DNA from: Gymnopus androsaceus JB14
Lineage: Eukaryota > Basidiomycota > Agaricomycetes > Agaricales > Omphalotaceae
Assembly (NCBI GenBank): GCA_009733575.1
Contig: ML769598.1
Coordinates: 56,041-120,040, forward strand
DNA length: 64,000 bases
Direction of reading: 5' to 3'
The notes beneath the pieces were generated by a model that saw nothing but the letters and a program-made list of their open reading frames with translations, was not told the origin of the DNA and searched no databases. Made by a program: the position numbers and the translations under genes. Shown piece after piece: positions 34,913 through 46,802 of the stretch (its first letter is position 1; each line of letters opens with the position of its first letter).

Positions 34913-35512
34913 TCGTGTATGGAGGAAGTGAGGGACCCAGGAAATTCTCCAGCGATTCAGAGGTTGGAAGTATATCGTCGTCGTTGTCATACGCATATGT
35001 ATGGGGTCCGATGCGCGTGGTATAGTTGTTTCCGCTGTCGCTCCACACACCCATCTTGCCCTCAACAGCTCTCAACGCATTCTTCAATGTGAACAATTTG
35101 TCTATCACGATGTAGACGTGATTAGGATTGGGGCTCTTCAACTGGAGAAGGACATTGATGTAGTGTTTGACTGCCAGTGAAGCCTCCTTCTTCATCATTG
35201 CTATCCCTTCGTCTAGATATCGGACACGGTCTTGCACTCATGGGGCTCATTGCTTCTGGACCTAGCTCATCTCCAACTCCTTCTGTCATTTCCCGTATGC
35301 CTGCCCACATGGATTACGTCCAGCCGTGTTTGTTCCAAAATACATTGGTTCTCTGGAACTTGCTGGAGAAAGTCTGAAGTTCGGGCGTAGCACTCTCCTA
35401 CTCCTACAATGAGTCGCTTATATGTTGGCAAAGATGACGAATGTAACGCTCGAATTCTTTTGGCAGCATCACATCGATGGCGGGCGAAATTCAGCTGTAA
35501 CCTTTGAGCCAT
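34913..35512 (-). other. Unrecognised minus-strand frames upstream of EFL1 fragment
   Basis: Two frames, 35267-35512 (CYARTSDFLQQVPENQ) and 34890-35237 (HYINVLLQLKSPNPNHVYIVIDKLFTLKNAL), look protein-coding but are offset and unfamiliar. They may be neighbouring exons of one unknown gene brought next to EFL1 by rearrangement. Confidence 0.35.
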
Positions 35513-36366
35513 CGATGGTGATCACAGTTTCCCTGACCAGAGAATGAGTACAAAGCAAAGACTCAATAAACAAGACGTACTTGGGATGGAGAAGACCCCA
35601 CCAGTCTTCAACGCCACCAAGCTGTGCGTCTTTCCGCGTTTCATCGAGGAGCTACACCGGTGCTCATCATCAGAAGGACAAGAAACTCGGTCTGAACAAG
35701 CTCACAACCTTTTCCGTTTTGGTTTGTAGATTATCGGTCAACTATTGGTCCCTTGAGAACACTGAGCACATAGCGGCTGTTTGAATGCTGATGTTTGCGA
35801 ACCAAGGGTGGACATTAACCATCTAGAGTCAGCATTGAAATAGCAAAGATATGCAAGAAGCTTACGCCATATAAAGCTTCCAATACTTTCATGTGAAATA
35901 GAGCGTCCGAGTTGCCGACATGGATAGTCTTCATCAAGTTGGAACTCGATAACATGCAGCAAGTGTCATCTATATGGATACCACCTTCTCGGAACCAAAG
36001 CACTAAAAGCTGAACCTAAATTCATCGAAGATATCCATTCAATGGAGATGTCTTTCCCCTGTGAGCCCAGACTTGAGTAAGTCTGCAAGCACAGTAGTTT
36101 AAGGTCATTGCGGACCACAAGTTTCTCAGTTCATTGTTCAGTGTTCCCAATACTATTGTGCAAAGGAGTGGCCAAGTACAATATTCGTAAATTATCACTT
36201 TAAACAGCGATACAGGCATGCAAGTGCTGCGAAATATAGATATAGCTAAATATTATTATTCTAACCAGGTATACAGACATGCAATTCAGCTATCTACTAA
36301 CATATTCACTACATTTTAAACAAGAAATATATATATATATATCTTTAAACACTGCTCAAGCCACCT
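35513..36366. other. No gene recognised
   Basis: AT-rich sequence with short frames only. The right part (36200-36360) carries a (TA)n run and degenerate direct repeats of 'ATACAGGCATGCAA/ATACAGACATGCAA'. Confidence 0.4.
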
Positions 36367-37182
36367 TCAGTGCCGAGACAGGTTCACCAAGACAGACCTC
36401 CCAAGAGAGTAGTCAAAGCGAGCAGCGTGTGCAACGATAGCATCCAAGGTAATGATGTTGGCAGATGCGCTCAAGGTTGAAGAGTATGTTGTGGCGGAGA
36501 AATGAGGGTATCGCAGAAAAGGATCGTACAAATGCTTTGACAGCCGTTCATAAGGCTGCACATGAAGATGCAGAATAGTGCCATCTGGCGTAGGCTTGTT
36601 TTCTATCCACTGGATTTGCCCTGCCACTGGCGTCTGGTTTGGGGATGGTCTGTAAAAGATGTTGGCATTGCCCGCATGCGTATCAACTCCAGAGAAGTTG
36701 ACGCCATCGAATGAAGCATAAGCGCGGCGAGTGCCTTTCATTTCAACAAATTCTTTAGTCTGGCTGGTAGCGTTAGCTGGAACAAAGGATTTGTCAAATA
36801 GAACCTTCAGTTGTTTGATTGCTTCGGGGCAGTCCGGACAATGCAACCAGTGGCGAATGTTCGCTGTGCGAACTAGGGTCTTGATCATTGTGGATTCCAT
36901 GACACCTATAAACTGATGAGCTTGGCCACTTAAAAGAGAGAAATACCCACCACCGATGTGATCATTTGTATTAAGTTTTTGCACGGCCCCAATCAAGCGT
37001 TCGAATGGAAAGCACCACCAAGAAAGGACAGGCCCAAATAGTAAAAGAAAGTTGTATATATGACCTATTGCATGAATGTTGGGACGTGCAATACCTTCTC
37101 GAGTATGCGGGAACAGAGTCCGCAGATGCTTGACCCAAAAATCAACATAGTCCCCAAAGGCTTCGGCGCGCGCAGTTGTCAT
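36367..37182 (-). pseudogene. CACTA-type tnp2/DUF4218-like transposase, C-terminal fragment
   Basis: A nearly continuous frame reads HIYNFLLLFGPVLSWWCFPFERLIGAVQKLNTNDHIGG. A 45-nt intron without stops (about 36911-36955) follows, then MIKTLVRTANIRHWLHCPDCPEAI, GTRRAYASFDGVNFSG, ending VLVNLSRH. It is clearly homologous to the C-terminal part of the transposase at 57496-58704 (about 70 percent by eye), but it is a different copy. Everything N-terminal of about 37182 is missing; the break lies beside the SINE-like unit at 37222. Not functional alone. Confidence 0.85.
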
Positions 37183-37221
37183 AATGTACCGACAAGCTAT
37201 GATAGTCGCCTGGAAAAGCCA

Positions 37222-37605
37222 CCTGTAGCAGCTACCTGATCACATCAGCCTTGGTTAACTACCCAAAGTCTGATGTGATCAGCAAGGGTAGTTGCCCCAG
37301 GCCCTGGATATAGGGCAGCTGGCAGGGATACAATCCGTTGGGCATTTGCCCAAGGGGATCATCTGGCATATTTGTCAACGCTGATAAACCGGACCATTGC
37401 GATTAAATCATTATCAATTACCATCCTCCGTGATGATACGGATGGGCCGGACTCCTTACGGATCTGGCCCGGGACGGTGCTTGACCCGAGTAAAATATTG
37501 GTAGCATGAGGATTAGAACTCTCAGCCCTTCCGATATCAATCTCATGATCTATGCATAGAAACGGGACGCGTTAACATGTTTGCCATTTGACCAATACAT
37601 ACTAT
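37222..37605 (-). mobile_element. tRNA-derived SINE-like element, copy 1
   Basis: On the minus strand, TGGTCAAATGG (37584-37594) fits an RNA polymerase III A box and GAGTTCTAATCCT (37509-37521) is a near B box, about 75 nt apart, as in a class II (long variable arm) tRNA. The body continues for about 280 bases and ends in a hairpin built from CTGATCACATCAG and CTGATGTGATCAG, then TAGCTGCTA. The same tail is present in the unit at 43055-43425. Confidence 0.65.
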
Positions 37606-37967
37606 GGGGTGTAATTGATCTATCATACCTACTTCGTGAGTACATAATAATAAATAGTAAATATATATATTAAATATAAGAGCAATGGTGCAATACTGTC
37701 TAGAGCTCCTCCAATGGTGAATCATGTTAGATTTTTAGTGAAGACGCAGTTCATTCACTTTTTTTTTGAAGCGCTTCAAGAATGGGAAAGTAAGAGGACT
37801 CGGAAAGCTATAAACAGGCATGTAGTTGGTGAAAAGTATCGAAGAGAGAGGAACGTACGAAGTTAAAGAAAGATAAAAAGTGAAAACAATGAAAGAAACC
37901 AAGTTTGGGAAAAGGAAAAGGTTTAGCGGAAGCGAAGAAGGGAATATTGTAATAGATACATACCTGA

Positions 37968-39104
37968 TTGCGCTGGCAGTTGTGTCTGAGCCTGCACCGA
38001 ACATACTCCTGGCGAGATACGCTATCTCGTCGTCAGATAGTCCCAGTGAAGGCTGCCGTTCAATAAGATATTTTCCAAAACAAGCAGGAACCTCTTCTTC
38101 ACGTCCCTAGAGATATCATCGGATTGGACTTTCATCAACATCAATAACAGAACACAGACCATCCTTTCCCTAACTCCTTGAAGTTGGCCTTTGAATAGCC
38201 CAAGCTCCTCCTTGTGTCCGATCTTGAGTTCATTCAGATACCCGGGAACGTACTTCAAGAGAGGAAAAACGTCGACTTTCCATGCACCGGGACGCCTGTT
38301 GTAACCAATGCGGGTAAGGCAGCGGTTCAAAGCCTGGATTGCAGGATCTTCATAACCGAGAGGAACCTCGCCATAGGCCAGGGCCATGACGACAGCAGCA
38401 GCGTATCGTCGAGCATGATCTTGAGGTCGGGTAGAAGTCGCTGGACTTGGTGTTGTGCTTGTCAATGATATCCAGCATGTGTTGTCGCACGGTCTGTGTT
38501 TGAACAGGGTGGTATGAGACAATGATTTTGGGCTGTAGACGCGACTGCAATGCTTTCCGAAGCTTCTTGAATCTCTCGCCACTCCTGATTAACAAGATCC
38601 TCAGATCGCCGCTCAAAGTCTCTCCTGCAGCAATGGAAGTAGGTCAGTCAACGAGGTCAGCGCCGTGCTTTTCCATGATTTCGACGGCTGCTTGATGCTG
38701 ACCGACAATGATTGTCCGTTTCTCTCCTAAACCTGCGAACAAATGGTAAGAACAAGCACAAATGAGAAGTTGAAGACGTACCTGGAATACCTTGTCTTAG
38801 GGAGAACACTGGTCCATATTCTGGTGTCCATAGTTCGAATCGGCGATAACAGCTAGATGATTGTTCGATCGAGTCAAAACATCGCAATGTCGTGTGAGAA
38901 GAAGGAGCAGGGTTATTCGTCAATTGAGCAATCAAAAGACATAAACATAACGGATGCTCACAATGAAGGTTTGTAGCTGTTACCCCAAATACTATCAGCG
39001 GGAGGACCAGGAGGCAAAGGGAGACTGGTGCTCGCTCTAACACGCTTGCTGATGATGTAGGCAAAGACGCAGGTCCCGATGAGGGCGATAAATTCGAGGA
39101 TCAT
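37968..39104 (-). pseudogene. Cytochrome P450, 3'-truncated
   Basis: Start ATG at 39102-39104: an N-terminal membrane anchor (ILEFIALIGTCVFAYII), then SLPLPPGPP, the usual proline hinge. Later exons read YRRFELWTPEYGPVFSLRQG, EKRTIIVGQHQAAVEIM, IAAGETLSGDLRILL, RRYAAAVVMALAYG, 'VFPLLKYVPGYLNELK' and the I-helix MFGAGSDTTASAI, stopping at a GTATGT donor at about 37968. No following exon with the K-helix ExxR or the heme-binding FxxGxxxCxG is found before the SINE-like unit. There is an in-frame TGA in VD-stop-PTSIAAG where related P450s have Arg, and a frame shift before RRYAAAVV. A membrane-bound monooxygenase fragment of a fungal P450 clan; non-functional. Confidence 0.85.
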
Positions 39105-42100
39105 ACTTGATGTGTAGGAGTTAGATAGTGTTTTTGACTATCCCGGAATAATGACATACTTTTGAGATATTTCTGTTTCGCCCTTATACAGCAGTCCTTC
39201 GCTTCCTGGCGAGTCGCCTTATCTTGAATGTATCTTTGCAGTCGTACGCGCGCGCGCGCGTGGTGCCCGTTCGTAACTTGCCAAGGAGGCGAAGTTAAGG
39301 TGTAGTTGCGAAGAAACTATTTGCGTGGAAAGGCAGCAGTATGCGCTGTGGATATGAAAGAGTAAGGGCCATGCGATAGCATGTCCGACAGACACGAATC
39401 AGATTTGAAGCAAGGAATAGCATTCGGGCAAGACAGGAAGTTGTGGGGAAGTGGAGTCATCTGAGGGTCCATGGATAACCTAACTGCCCTATAAAGTCAT
39501 TGAAGACGTTGGCAGCAACTGCGAGGATATTCTGAACTTGGATTTCGCGCACGCTCGAGAAAAAAAAAGCCACACCATTCCCATCCGCGCCCCAAACTTG
39601 AAGGAACTTGCAAGATATTGGAAGAAGGCGAAAGCACCGAGATTCAGCTTTCTTATCAGAAGCATCATTCGAGGAAAGATTGCACTCTGAACAAGTCGGT
39701 GGAACTACCCTAGAGATGGTCGATGTGAAAAACAGTGGCGTTAACTGACGAAGCTCTCAGTTGGCTCGCAACCAGCTCCTAATTCAAGGCGTTGAAAGCG
39801 GGAATAGTCGGTCGGATTGCAGTGTAAAGCTAGTTGATATTTCGTCCTACATATCTCTGCATGGCCGCCTTTCTAGCGCAGCAGATTAGTAAACAACAAT
39901 CTGACGAACAGATGAATTTGCGCACCAGTTCTGCTGTTGGATGGAATCCTTCCACTGCATCGACTTTGGTCGGGGACACGTATCGAAACGATAAAATCCC
40001 TTCCAAACGAAAGCTTGCTTGTATCCGGCGACGGTAAAGGATCGCTTTGACTTCTTCGACCTTCTTAGAGTTCAGTGACTAATAGGGAATAAGAGTTGGA
40101 TTTGGAGGATGAACGGCTGAAATCTGAAAGCAGATTAAGAAACAAACTATGCGACGAACCAATGAATTTTCGAGTGATAATCTGTCATGTCGAATGAGAG
40201 CAAAGTTGAACGTTGAACCGTGAGATCGCAAAAGAATCACGTTCGGAAACACAGTCCGTAGGCGCCTAACAAGCGTTCCTTTCGAGCTCGTTGTTCAAAA
40301 CGATGTTCTCAAGCAGTAAGATGATATTAGATACCATCCGGACCCACCGGGATTGAATTTATTTAGTCTCTGATATTCCAAAAGCTCGTTTAACGAACAA
40401 AATACCCTTGATAGTAAGTAGTTTGTTTTGGTAAGGATGCCCCCGACGCTTTTGAATATCACCACGGGTGGCTTGTCTGCTCAATTAACAACGCTCTGGG
40501 CTGTTATACACTCGATTTTGATGTTCACCAGGAGTAAATACACTGTAAGTACATCATACGACAAGATCTCATTCATTGAACAACAATATAATTCTCGATA
40601 CTGTTTAACGTGCCTTTGGTATACTAACTTTACTTGAAAGTAAGTAAAAGAGTGTCCAGTTAGTTTGACTAATCTGAACGGTTTCAATTTTACTCCTTAT
40701 GTGTATAGAGTACCCAATATCCCGTTCCGAAATCTTGAGGGCAATATCTCAATTTTTACATTGTCGAGCTCACTGTTACACAGCGAACTGAAGTTGTGAT
40801 ACATATTTTTGCAATGTAATCGTACTACGGGGTATTTTGATTGCATTTGATGCAGTTTCACTCAAAATATGCGATATACTAGTAGAAACAATATCCGGTG
40901 GGTCCGAGACCTATCCAACACCATCTTCGTACTTTGTGAGCTATGCTAGACAAGTGCTAAACGATGATCATCGACAAAGCGCCCGTCGCCCAACGCATTC
41001 TCACGCTACCTTCTTGCTTTCGTTCAGCAATGACTTCTACTACTCTCTGGGTCAAAACTCCTCCGATTCTCGGCTCAGCAACCCCCGCCTCCTTGACCCT
41101 ACGAACCGTCCTCTCCTCAAACCAGCCAACGGCCCAGCTCTCCAACTAAAGAGAAAAATATCCGAACCGGTAAACCACCTACGGACATTCGACGGTGCGA
41201 GGGGGAGTAAAGATTGGTGACTTGCAAGTGATGGATGTAACCTCGTAGTTCACCAAGGTGCATATTTTACGAATGATCTGTGCTAAAACAAGCTCAGCAA
41301 AAGAACATAGATTGTTACAGAGTTTCTTACATTCCCAAGGGCCAATGGCTCTGTCGAAAGTGTACTGTTTCTCCGGAGAATCCTGTTGTCTGTGCATCCG
41401 TCTGTCCGTGTATTCATCGTGTTGGTTGCTCATGAATCAATCCAGTCTTGCATACTACAACTATGGCTGCGACGAGCTCAAAGGCAGATACAACCACTTC
41501 AGCTAAAACGACTATGCGGGACTCCCTAATAACCTCAACCGCGTCGAATGCTGCTTCTGCTATGACTTCTTCGACCAGCTCTTCAACTACCTTGTCCAGC
41601 ACTACTTCTTTTACCACAAGCTGCTGCTGTGTGTATCGTTTGATGTAGTAAACCGATCCCGGTGTGTCCGGATGGTATAGAGTTTTATCTCATACCTTGA
41701 GAGCGTCGTTTGGAACAACGAACTCGAAAGGAAGGCCTACGGACCGCGTTTCCGAACGTGATTCGTTGGTCGCTCTCGATGTTCATTCCCTCCATCCAAG
41801 ATCCTTCCAAACCTCTTCAGGCCCATGGTATGTCTTTTTTTTGTTTGGTTATTTTGATTAGAAGTTTCTTACTTGGCTATAGAGTCACTTTTCTGCGCTC
41901 TACTGGAGTTATGCAAGTACAATTCCAACCAACTCTCCTATGGATGGAAAGGTTGAAGGATATGGAGTGTGCAGGTTACTCTCTGAGGGAAAGTAGACTC
42001 CACTGGTCTTCATAGGGGTCGCGTTCTTTATAAGAGGGCTAGAGGCGATACGGTTACAAAGAGCTCGCAGGGAGAGCTCATGGCTACGGTATGTACTTGA

Positions 42101-42235
42101 GCTGTTGATCATTCCATTTGACTCATTTCGTTGTAAAGCTTCTTAATTGATTCCGTCCGCTCGATCCAAGGTCGCTCACGTTTTATTTACACCCGCGCAC
42201 ACAGGCATAAATTATCATATCGGTGCGTGTCAAGT
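39105..42235. other. Long stretch without a recognised gene
   Basis: A plus-strand frame at 40837-41220 (127 codons) and Ser/Thr-rich frames at 41448-41648 have no recognisable domain. (CG)n occurs at 39247-39260. A promoter for the former P450 gene would lie just right of 39104. Nothing else could be supported. Confidence 0.35.
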
Positions 42236-42760
42236 TTTCGAAACTTTACAGAAGCTCATGATACTCCTTCGGTGCAACCTGGAGGTAGAGTCGAAAATGT
42301 TGTCGTGGGTATCTTTCCCCGATGACAAACGTCTGGCTGGTGAATCGCCTTCGGGGATTCTCACCCATGCCAAGTTCGGGGAGCTCAACGTGGGCCTCTT
42401 CAAGAAGGCTATGACGCCTGTGGAGCATGTTCTCGAGGATGCAAATATCAAGAAGGATGACACCGACGAGGTATGTTTCCCTACTAATGTTTCTTTCTTT
42501 CTTTTCTTTTTCAAAATACCAACCGATAGTCCTCGTCCTCGTATTCCCAAGGTCAACAGCTTCTCAATTAATGTTTCGGGGCCAAAGAGCCTTCCCAGGG
42601 TATCAACCACGATGAGGCTATTGTTTATGGTGCCAATAGGGTGGTATTCTCTCTGGAAGGAACTACGGATGTTGTCCTCGTCCACTCTCTCATCATGATC
42701 GAGCTTATCCCTTGTAACATCGCCATTTCTTCTACCGGGAAATCTCAAATGTGAGTTTAA
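42236..42760 (+). pseudogene. KAR2: ER Hsp70 (BiP/KAR2) substrate-binding-linker fragment
   Basis: Exon 1 reads THAKFGELNVGLFKKAMTPVEHVLEDANIKKDD, which is the Hsp70 segment RAKFEELN..LF...PVE..L..A. It ends DE at a GTATGT donor. After a 52-nt intron, RIPKV is followed, in a shifted frame (one base lost), by FGAKEPSQGINHDEAIVYGA, then TTDVVLVHSL and LIPCNIAISSTGKSQ. The family has LVGGSTRIPKV, NPDEAVAYGA, and LIPRNT.IPTKKSQ at these points. ATPase and C-terminal parts are missing. PVEHVLEDANIKK is closer to the ER form than to cytosolic Hsp70. A broken, non-functional copy. Confidence 0.8.
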
Positions 42761-43054
42761 TTGTCTTTTTCGTGAAATAATTTCTGACATTCATTCTCCG
42801 ATTCCTGCATGGAATTACCTCAAAAAATTGGACCGAGCCAGTAGATTGGTTGTTGGCAGCAGTCGAGAAGCTGAATGAATAGCAAAAGCACTCCGCAATT
42901 TTGAGAGCGCAGAAGGAAGATGAAGGAGCTGGGCCGGAGTAATAATATATATATTATATTATATTATTATTATATTAAATCGTATCATCTATGGACAATA
43001 TAGATTATCTTGGGCATATGTGCCAGTCAGTTTACTATAGAGTATCTAATGTCT

Positions 43055-43425
43055 TGGTGAAGTGGTCTAACTGGTCTAATTTGGCACTAAAGTTGCTCAA
43101 TTACTAGTGGTCTCATGTTCGATCCTTGGTCTGAATCTTAAACAATGTTTTTACCAGGACCAGGCCTCCCGGATGGGTGGCCAGGTCCAGTGATCTCAAT
43201 GTCGGCGGTTCAACCTAGATTGTCCCAATTGGGAATAGATTACTTTAATCTATATCTACGACCAGTAGATTAGGCCCATTGTAATTGGTAATGTGGACCA
43301 TTGGGAAACTGCCCAAGATATTAAATTAAGGGATTTAGCCTATATCTGAGTGCTTGAGCAATTCCCCTTGCTGATCACATCAGACCTTGGGTTATTCCCC
43401 AAGCTGATGTGATCGCTAGCTGCTA
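43055..43425 (+). mobile_element. tRNA-derived SINE-like element, copy 2
   Basis: TGGTCTAACTGG (43063-43074) is an exact match to the A-box consensus TRGYNNANNNGG, and GTTCGATCC (43117-43125) is a B box lacking one base. The 3' part matches copy 1, including CCTTGCTGATCACATCAGA...CTGATGTGATC and TAGCTGCTA. The heads of the two copies are different tRNA-like sequences. The unit ends only about 50 bases before the leader of the 43558 gene. Confidence 0.7.
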
Positions 43426-43557
43426 TGGCTGTCTCTTTAGGCTCAATGTATTGCAGAATCCTCTAGATTTATCCAGCGTTCAACGCCTGATAACGATTTG
43501 GAAATTTGCTCTCTTCAGTGGCATCTGTAGTTCTCCCACTATTAGTCGTAGCTCATC

Positions 43558-46369
43558 ATGTCGTCTACCACTACACGTCCTGCAGTCCCCACTGAAATAC
43601 ACGCGTTTAAATATCCTCATGCTCTGGTCGATGACCGTATATTCACTATCCACGGTGGCGATGAAAATTCATTTCCATTCCTCCCCTCCCCTGAAGATGC
43701 ACTATCCCCTTCATCACCTAGCATGGGTAACCTGCATCGCTTGAATTGGATCTCCTCTTCGTATCCATACCTACTGCTTATTCCTGAGGTGCCCTTTGCA
43801 GGCTGTCTATTCGACCGTCTGAGACCTGTTCATCGTTACACTGCTCCCATACACCAACTGCCAGACCTATCATGGTGCTTGAAACCAGGCTTGATGGTTG
43901 AATGGGCTGCATTGGAAAGTAACATGCGCCGAGTTCTACTTGCAATGCGCAAGCTTAATTTCAATATTCCTTTTCCGCCCAAATTTGCTTACTGGCCAGA
44001 ACCTCAAAGATACGGATATATTCGAAGTTACCGCAGCCAGAAGACAGCACAGATAGCTGCATATCGATCCAAGAATGCGTTCGTGCCTCTGATGGCCACT
44101 GTTTTGCTATGGATGAGGTTGCTGGACGCACACATGGAAAAGATTGACAAGCCTAGAGCTTGGCGCACTGAAGTCACTCAGAGCAGTGGTGTAGCTCATC
44201 AATGGCTTGCAGAGCTTTTAGCTATTCTTGACGCTCCAGTCCATCGAGTTGGCGGAATCATTGACGTACCGTCGTGTCTTTTCCTTACCTGGTTACCCGA
44301 AATTTGGCGCGACATTGAACAGATTGTCTTCTGCTGGGGATCCTCCAACACGAATGATTACCAGAACTTTCAAAGATCCAAATTACCTGGGCCTCCAACC
44401 TCAGTAGAAGTTCAGCTCCTTCGGAACCGAGCTTCTCCCCATACAATTCCCCTGCAGCCCAGACCCCCTTCTGCTCAGCATTTTTCAGGAAAATTTATTG
44501 GTAATGATCAGTTCACGTCGTTTGTTGGACTCTTCGAGACAGAAAAACAACAACTCGATAATGCTAAAGCTGCAGAGATCGATGAAACTAGTCAAGTCGC
44601 TGCTACTAAAGCTGCAGAGACAGATGAAGCAAATCGGCTTGCTGCTGCTGTGGCCAATGCTGAAGAACGTGCTCTACTGCTTTCTTGATTCCCTCCTGTT
44701 GAGCCTAACAGCGGGCAACGTCCCGGGGAAAACATGGATACATTCTTTGAACGTTGAGCAAAAGGCAATGAGGAACGGGCGAAGAAAGAAACTGACAGGG
44801 AATGCCAAAGACGTCTTTCTCGTAAAGATAATGCCAAAAAACAGCTCGTACCAGGTCGACGTGGGGCACTTATCTTCATATAGGAGGAATCTGAGCTTCC
44901 TGGTTTTTTTATTCGACGTCCTGGTGGTCGTGATAATGCAGAATACTATTGGGGGCAGTTTGGTGTGAATCAGCGTCGCTACGACTCTTTCTACGACCAG
45001 TGGGATCTGTGCTTTGAATTTGACCCCAACAATTTCCCAGAGCCTGAATTCGAAGATGATTATTGTGATCAAGCAGGACTTATTCTAGAGGAGGATCTTC
45101 AGCCGAATGTTCTCAGCACCTTGGAACCAGACCTGTCTGCTCAGGCTGATTTAGGACGCCTTCACTCTGCCGATTCTCTAGAAAGTGGTAATCATCAAGT
45201 TGATCATCTTCTGAACATTGCTTATGATCGATACGGTTTCATCGTTCCAAACTATAGCAGCCCACTCCTTCCCGGTGCTCCAGCATGAAACAAGGTACAG
45301 AAGTTTCTGGGAGGATATGGTCATACGCCACCTAAAGAGGATGTACAACATCATCTGCAGAATTTTTTCTACTATATCATAGAGTCAGATGTCTCCGGTA
45401 TCTCTGCAGTTCCTTCAGACTATCTCGACCTCCGTTCTTCTAGAGATGACCTCCGAAAAGCTTGCTCACTGCTTTCTGTTCACACAGATTTTCTTGATGG
45501 CCAAAAGTCATATATCCTTATGCCATTGCCAGAGGATAGCCTAAAATATGAGGTCGTTATTTCGAGCGCTGTAACCTTGGTTGAAATACTGCGTGCCGTT
45601 GACATTAGTGATGACAAGAAGTTAAGCCTAGATACTTTGGCTACTGACGTGGTGTCTGGTTTGCGGCCGCTTCGAACCTGCATCCGTGCCCCACCAAGGT
45701 CTACTTCTTTCTCTATGGGACGGATGTGGAGTTCATCTCTTGGGTATCGACCAAAAGGATACCAATTCTCAATGATTGACTATCACTCATATCGCGCTGC
45801 GTTGGAGGATTTGCTTTGCTCACCTTGGGGACGCGCGGCGATGCTAAAAGGTGGTATAGTTGCGCATTTGGCAGAGGACTTTTTAACTGTTGAAGATGTA
45901 GGGCATGGACCTTCGGACGATGTTCTCCAGTTTGGTCACTGTCAGAAGAGTAGTGAAAATCCTTCGCTTGGATACTGGGATGATGAGCTGACTAGTGAAG
46001 AGCTTGATCTGATAAGTGGTGTTTATAGGGTTGATTCGGGTAAGCGTGTCTACCTCTCGTGAAATATTAATTTAAATTTCTACATCAGGACAAAAATCAG
46101 GACAAATTGGCTTGAATGGCCCTCAAACTTTGGATATTTCATGGTGGCCCAAACATTTGGCATGGGCGCACTCAGGGCTCAATATTGGGACATGGAATGC
46201 TGATTGTGAGCACTGGTACAAGGGTCGTTTAGCAGCAATTCAAGCAGGAACGGCGAAACTGCTGTCTCCTACTGAATGGAAGTCGGCCATTAGGTTTACT
46301 CATCAGTCTCTGAAGGTAGCTGAGATAGGTGAAAAGCTTGCTGCTGAATTCCTCGACAGTATAATATAA
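43558..46369 (+). pseudogene. Unknown basidiomycete family, copy 1 (four in-frame stops)
   Basis: One reading frame runs from ATG 43558 to 46039 with only four stops: TGA 44686-44688, TGA 44755-44757, TAG 44881-44883 and TGA 45286-45288. A 49-nt intron (46040-46088, GTAAGC...TCAG) follows, then a last exon to 46369. Landmarks are MSSTTTRPAVPTEIH, a proline-rich region, a coiled-coil-like Ala/Glu stretch (44540-44680), WGQFGVNQRRYDSFYDQW, GRAAMLKGGIVAHLAEDF, and the C-terminal WWPKHLAWAHSGLNIGTW followed by NADCEHWYKGRL, which I associate with a multicopy Agaricomycete family of unknown function. Copy 2 has TGG where copy 1 has the fourth stop. Length would be about 900 residues. Confidence 0.7.
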
Positions 46370-46802
46370 AGTAGTGTGGTCTATCGTATCTCTATATCGC
46401 TTTCTTGTCTGTAACATATATATGAATTGAGGTAGTTGGGAATCTTAGATTCTTCATGAGTGCAATGGTGTCCGTTGAACGGTTCACACGCCGCACTGCG
46501 TGAGCGTCACAGGTTCAACACTTTACAATAATTATATGTCTTCTTTTTCAACTTCATTCACAGGCAAACTCAACATAATTAGGTATGTGATACATGTAAT
46601 GCTAGAGATACATTTTAATGAGGAGTATCTTTACAAATGCAAGGAATGCAATGCTTTTACTATAACCTTGATAAATATGTAACGGTTCCCAATAAATAAC
46701 TGCTCCTCACAATAAATAACTGTCCCCTCCGACATGTCCTCAGGATAGTACGGGTCTGTCCTGGAAGAGTAGCCAGAAGGGGGCCAGGCGAGAACAAGTT
46801 CA

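Noticed and set aside
39245..39262. (CG)n run as a possible CpG-island promoter
   Set aside because: Only about 14 bases and no gene start next to it.
41448..41648. Ser/Thr-rich frame resembling a cell-wall mannoprotein
   Set aside because: No signal peptide or GPI signal, and overlapping frames of similar size on the other strand; low complexity only.
43055..43130. Genuine tRNA gene
   Set aside because: A- and B-box matches are good, but no cloverleaf with a paired acceptor stem closes, and the downstream body is shared with a second copy, so SINE-like is the better reading.
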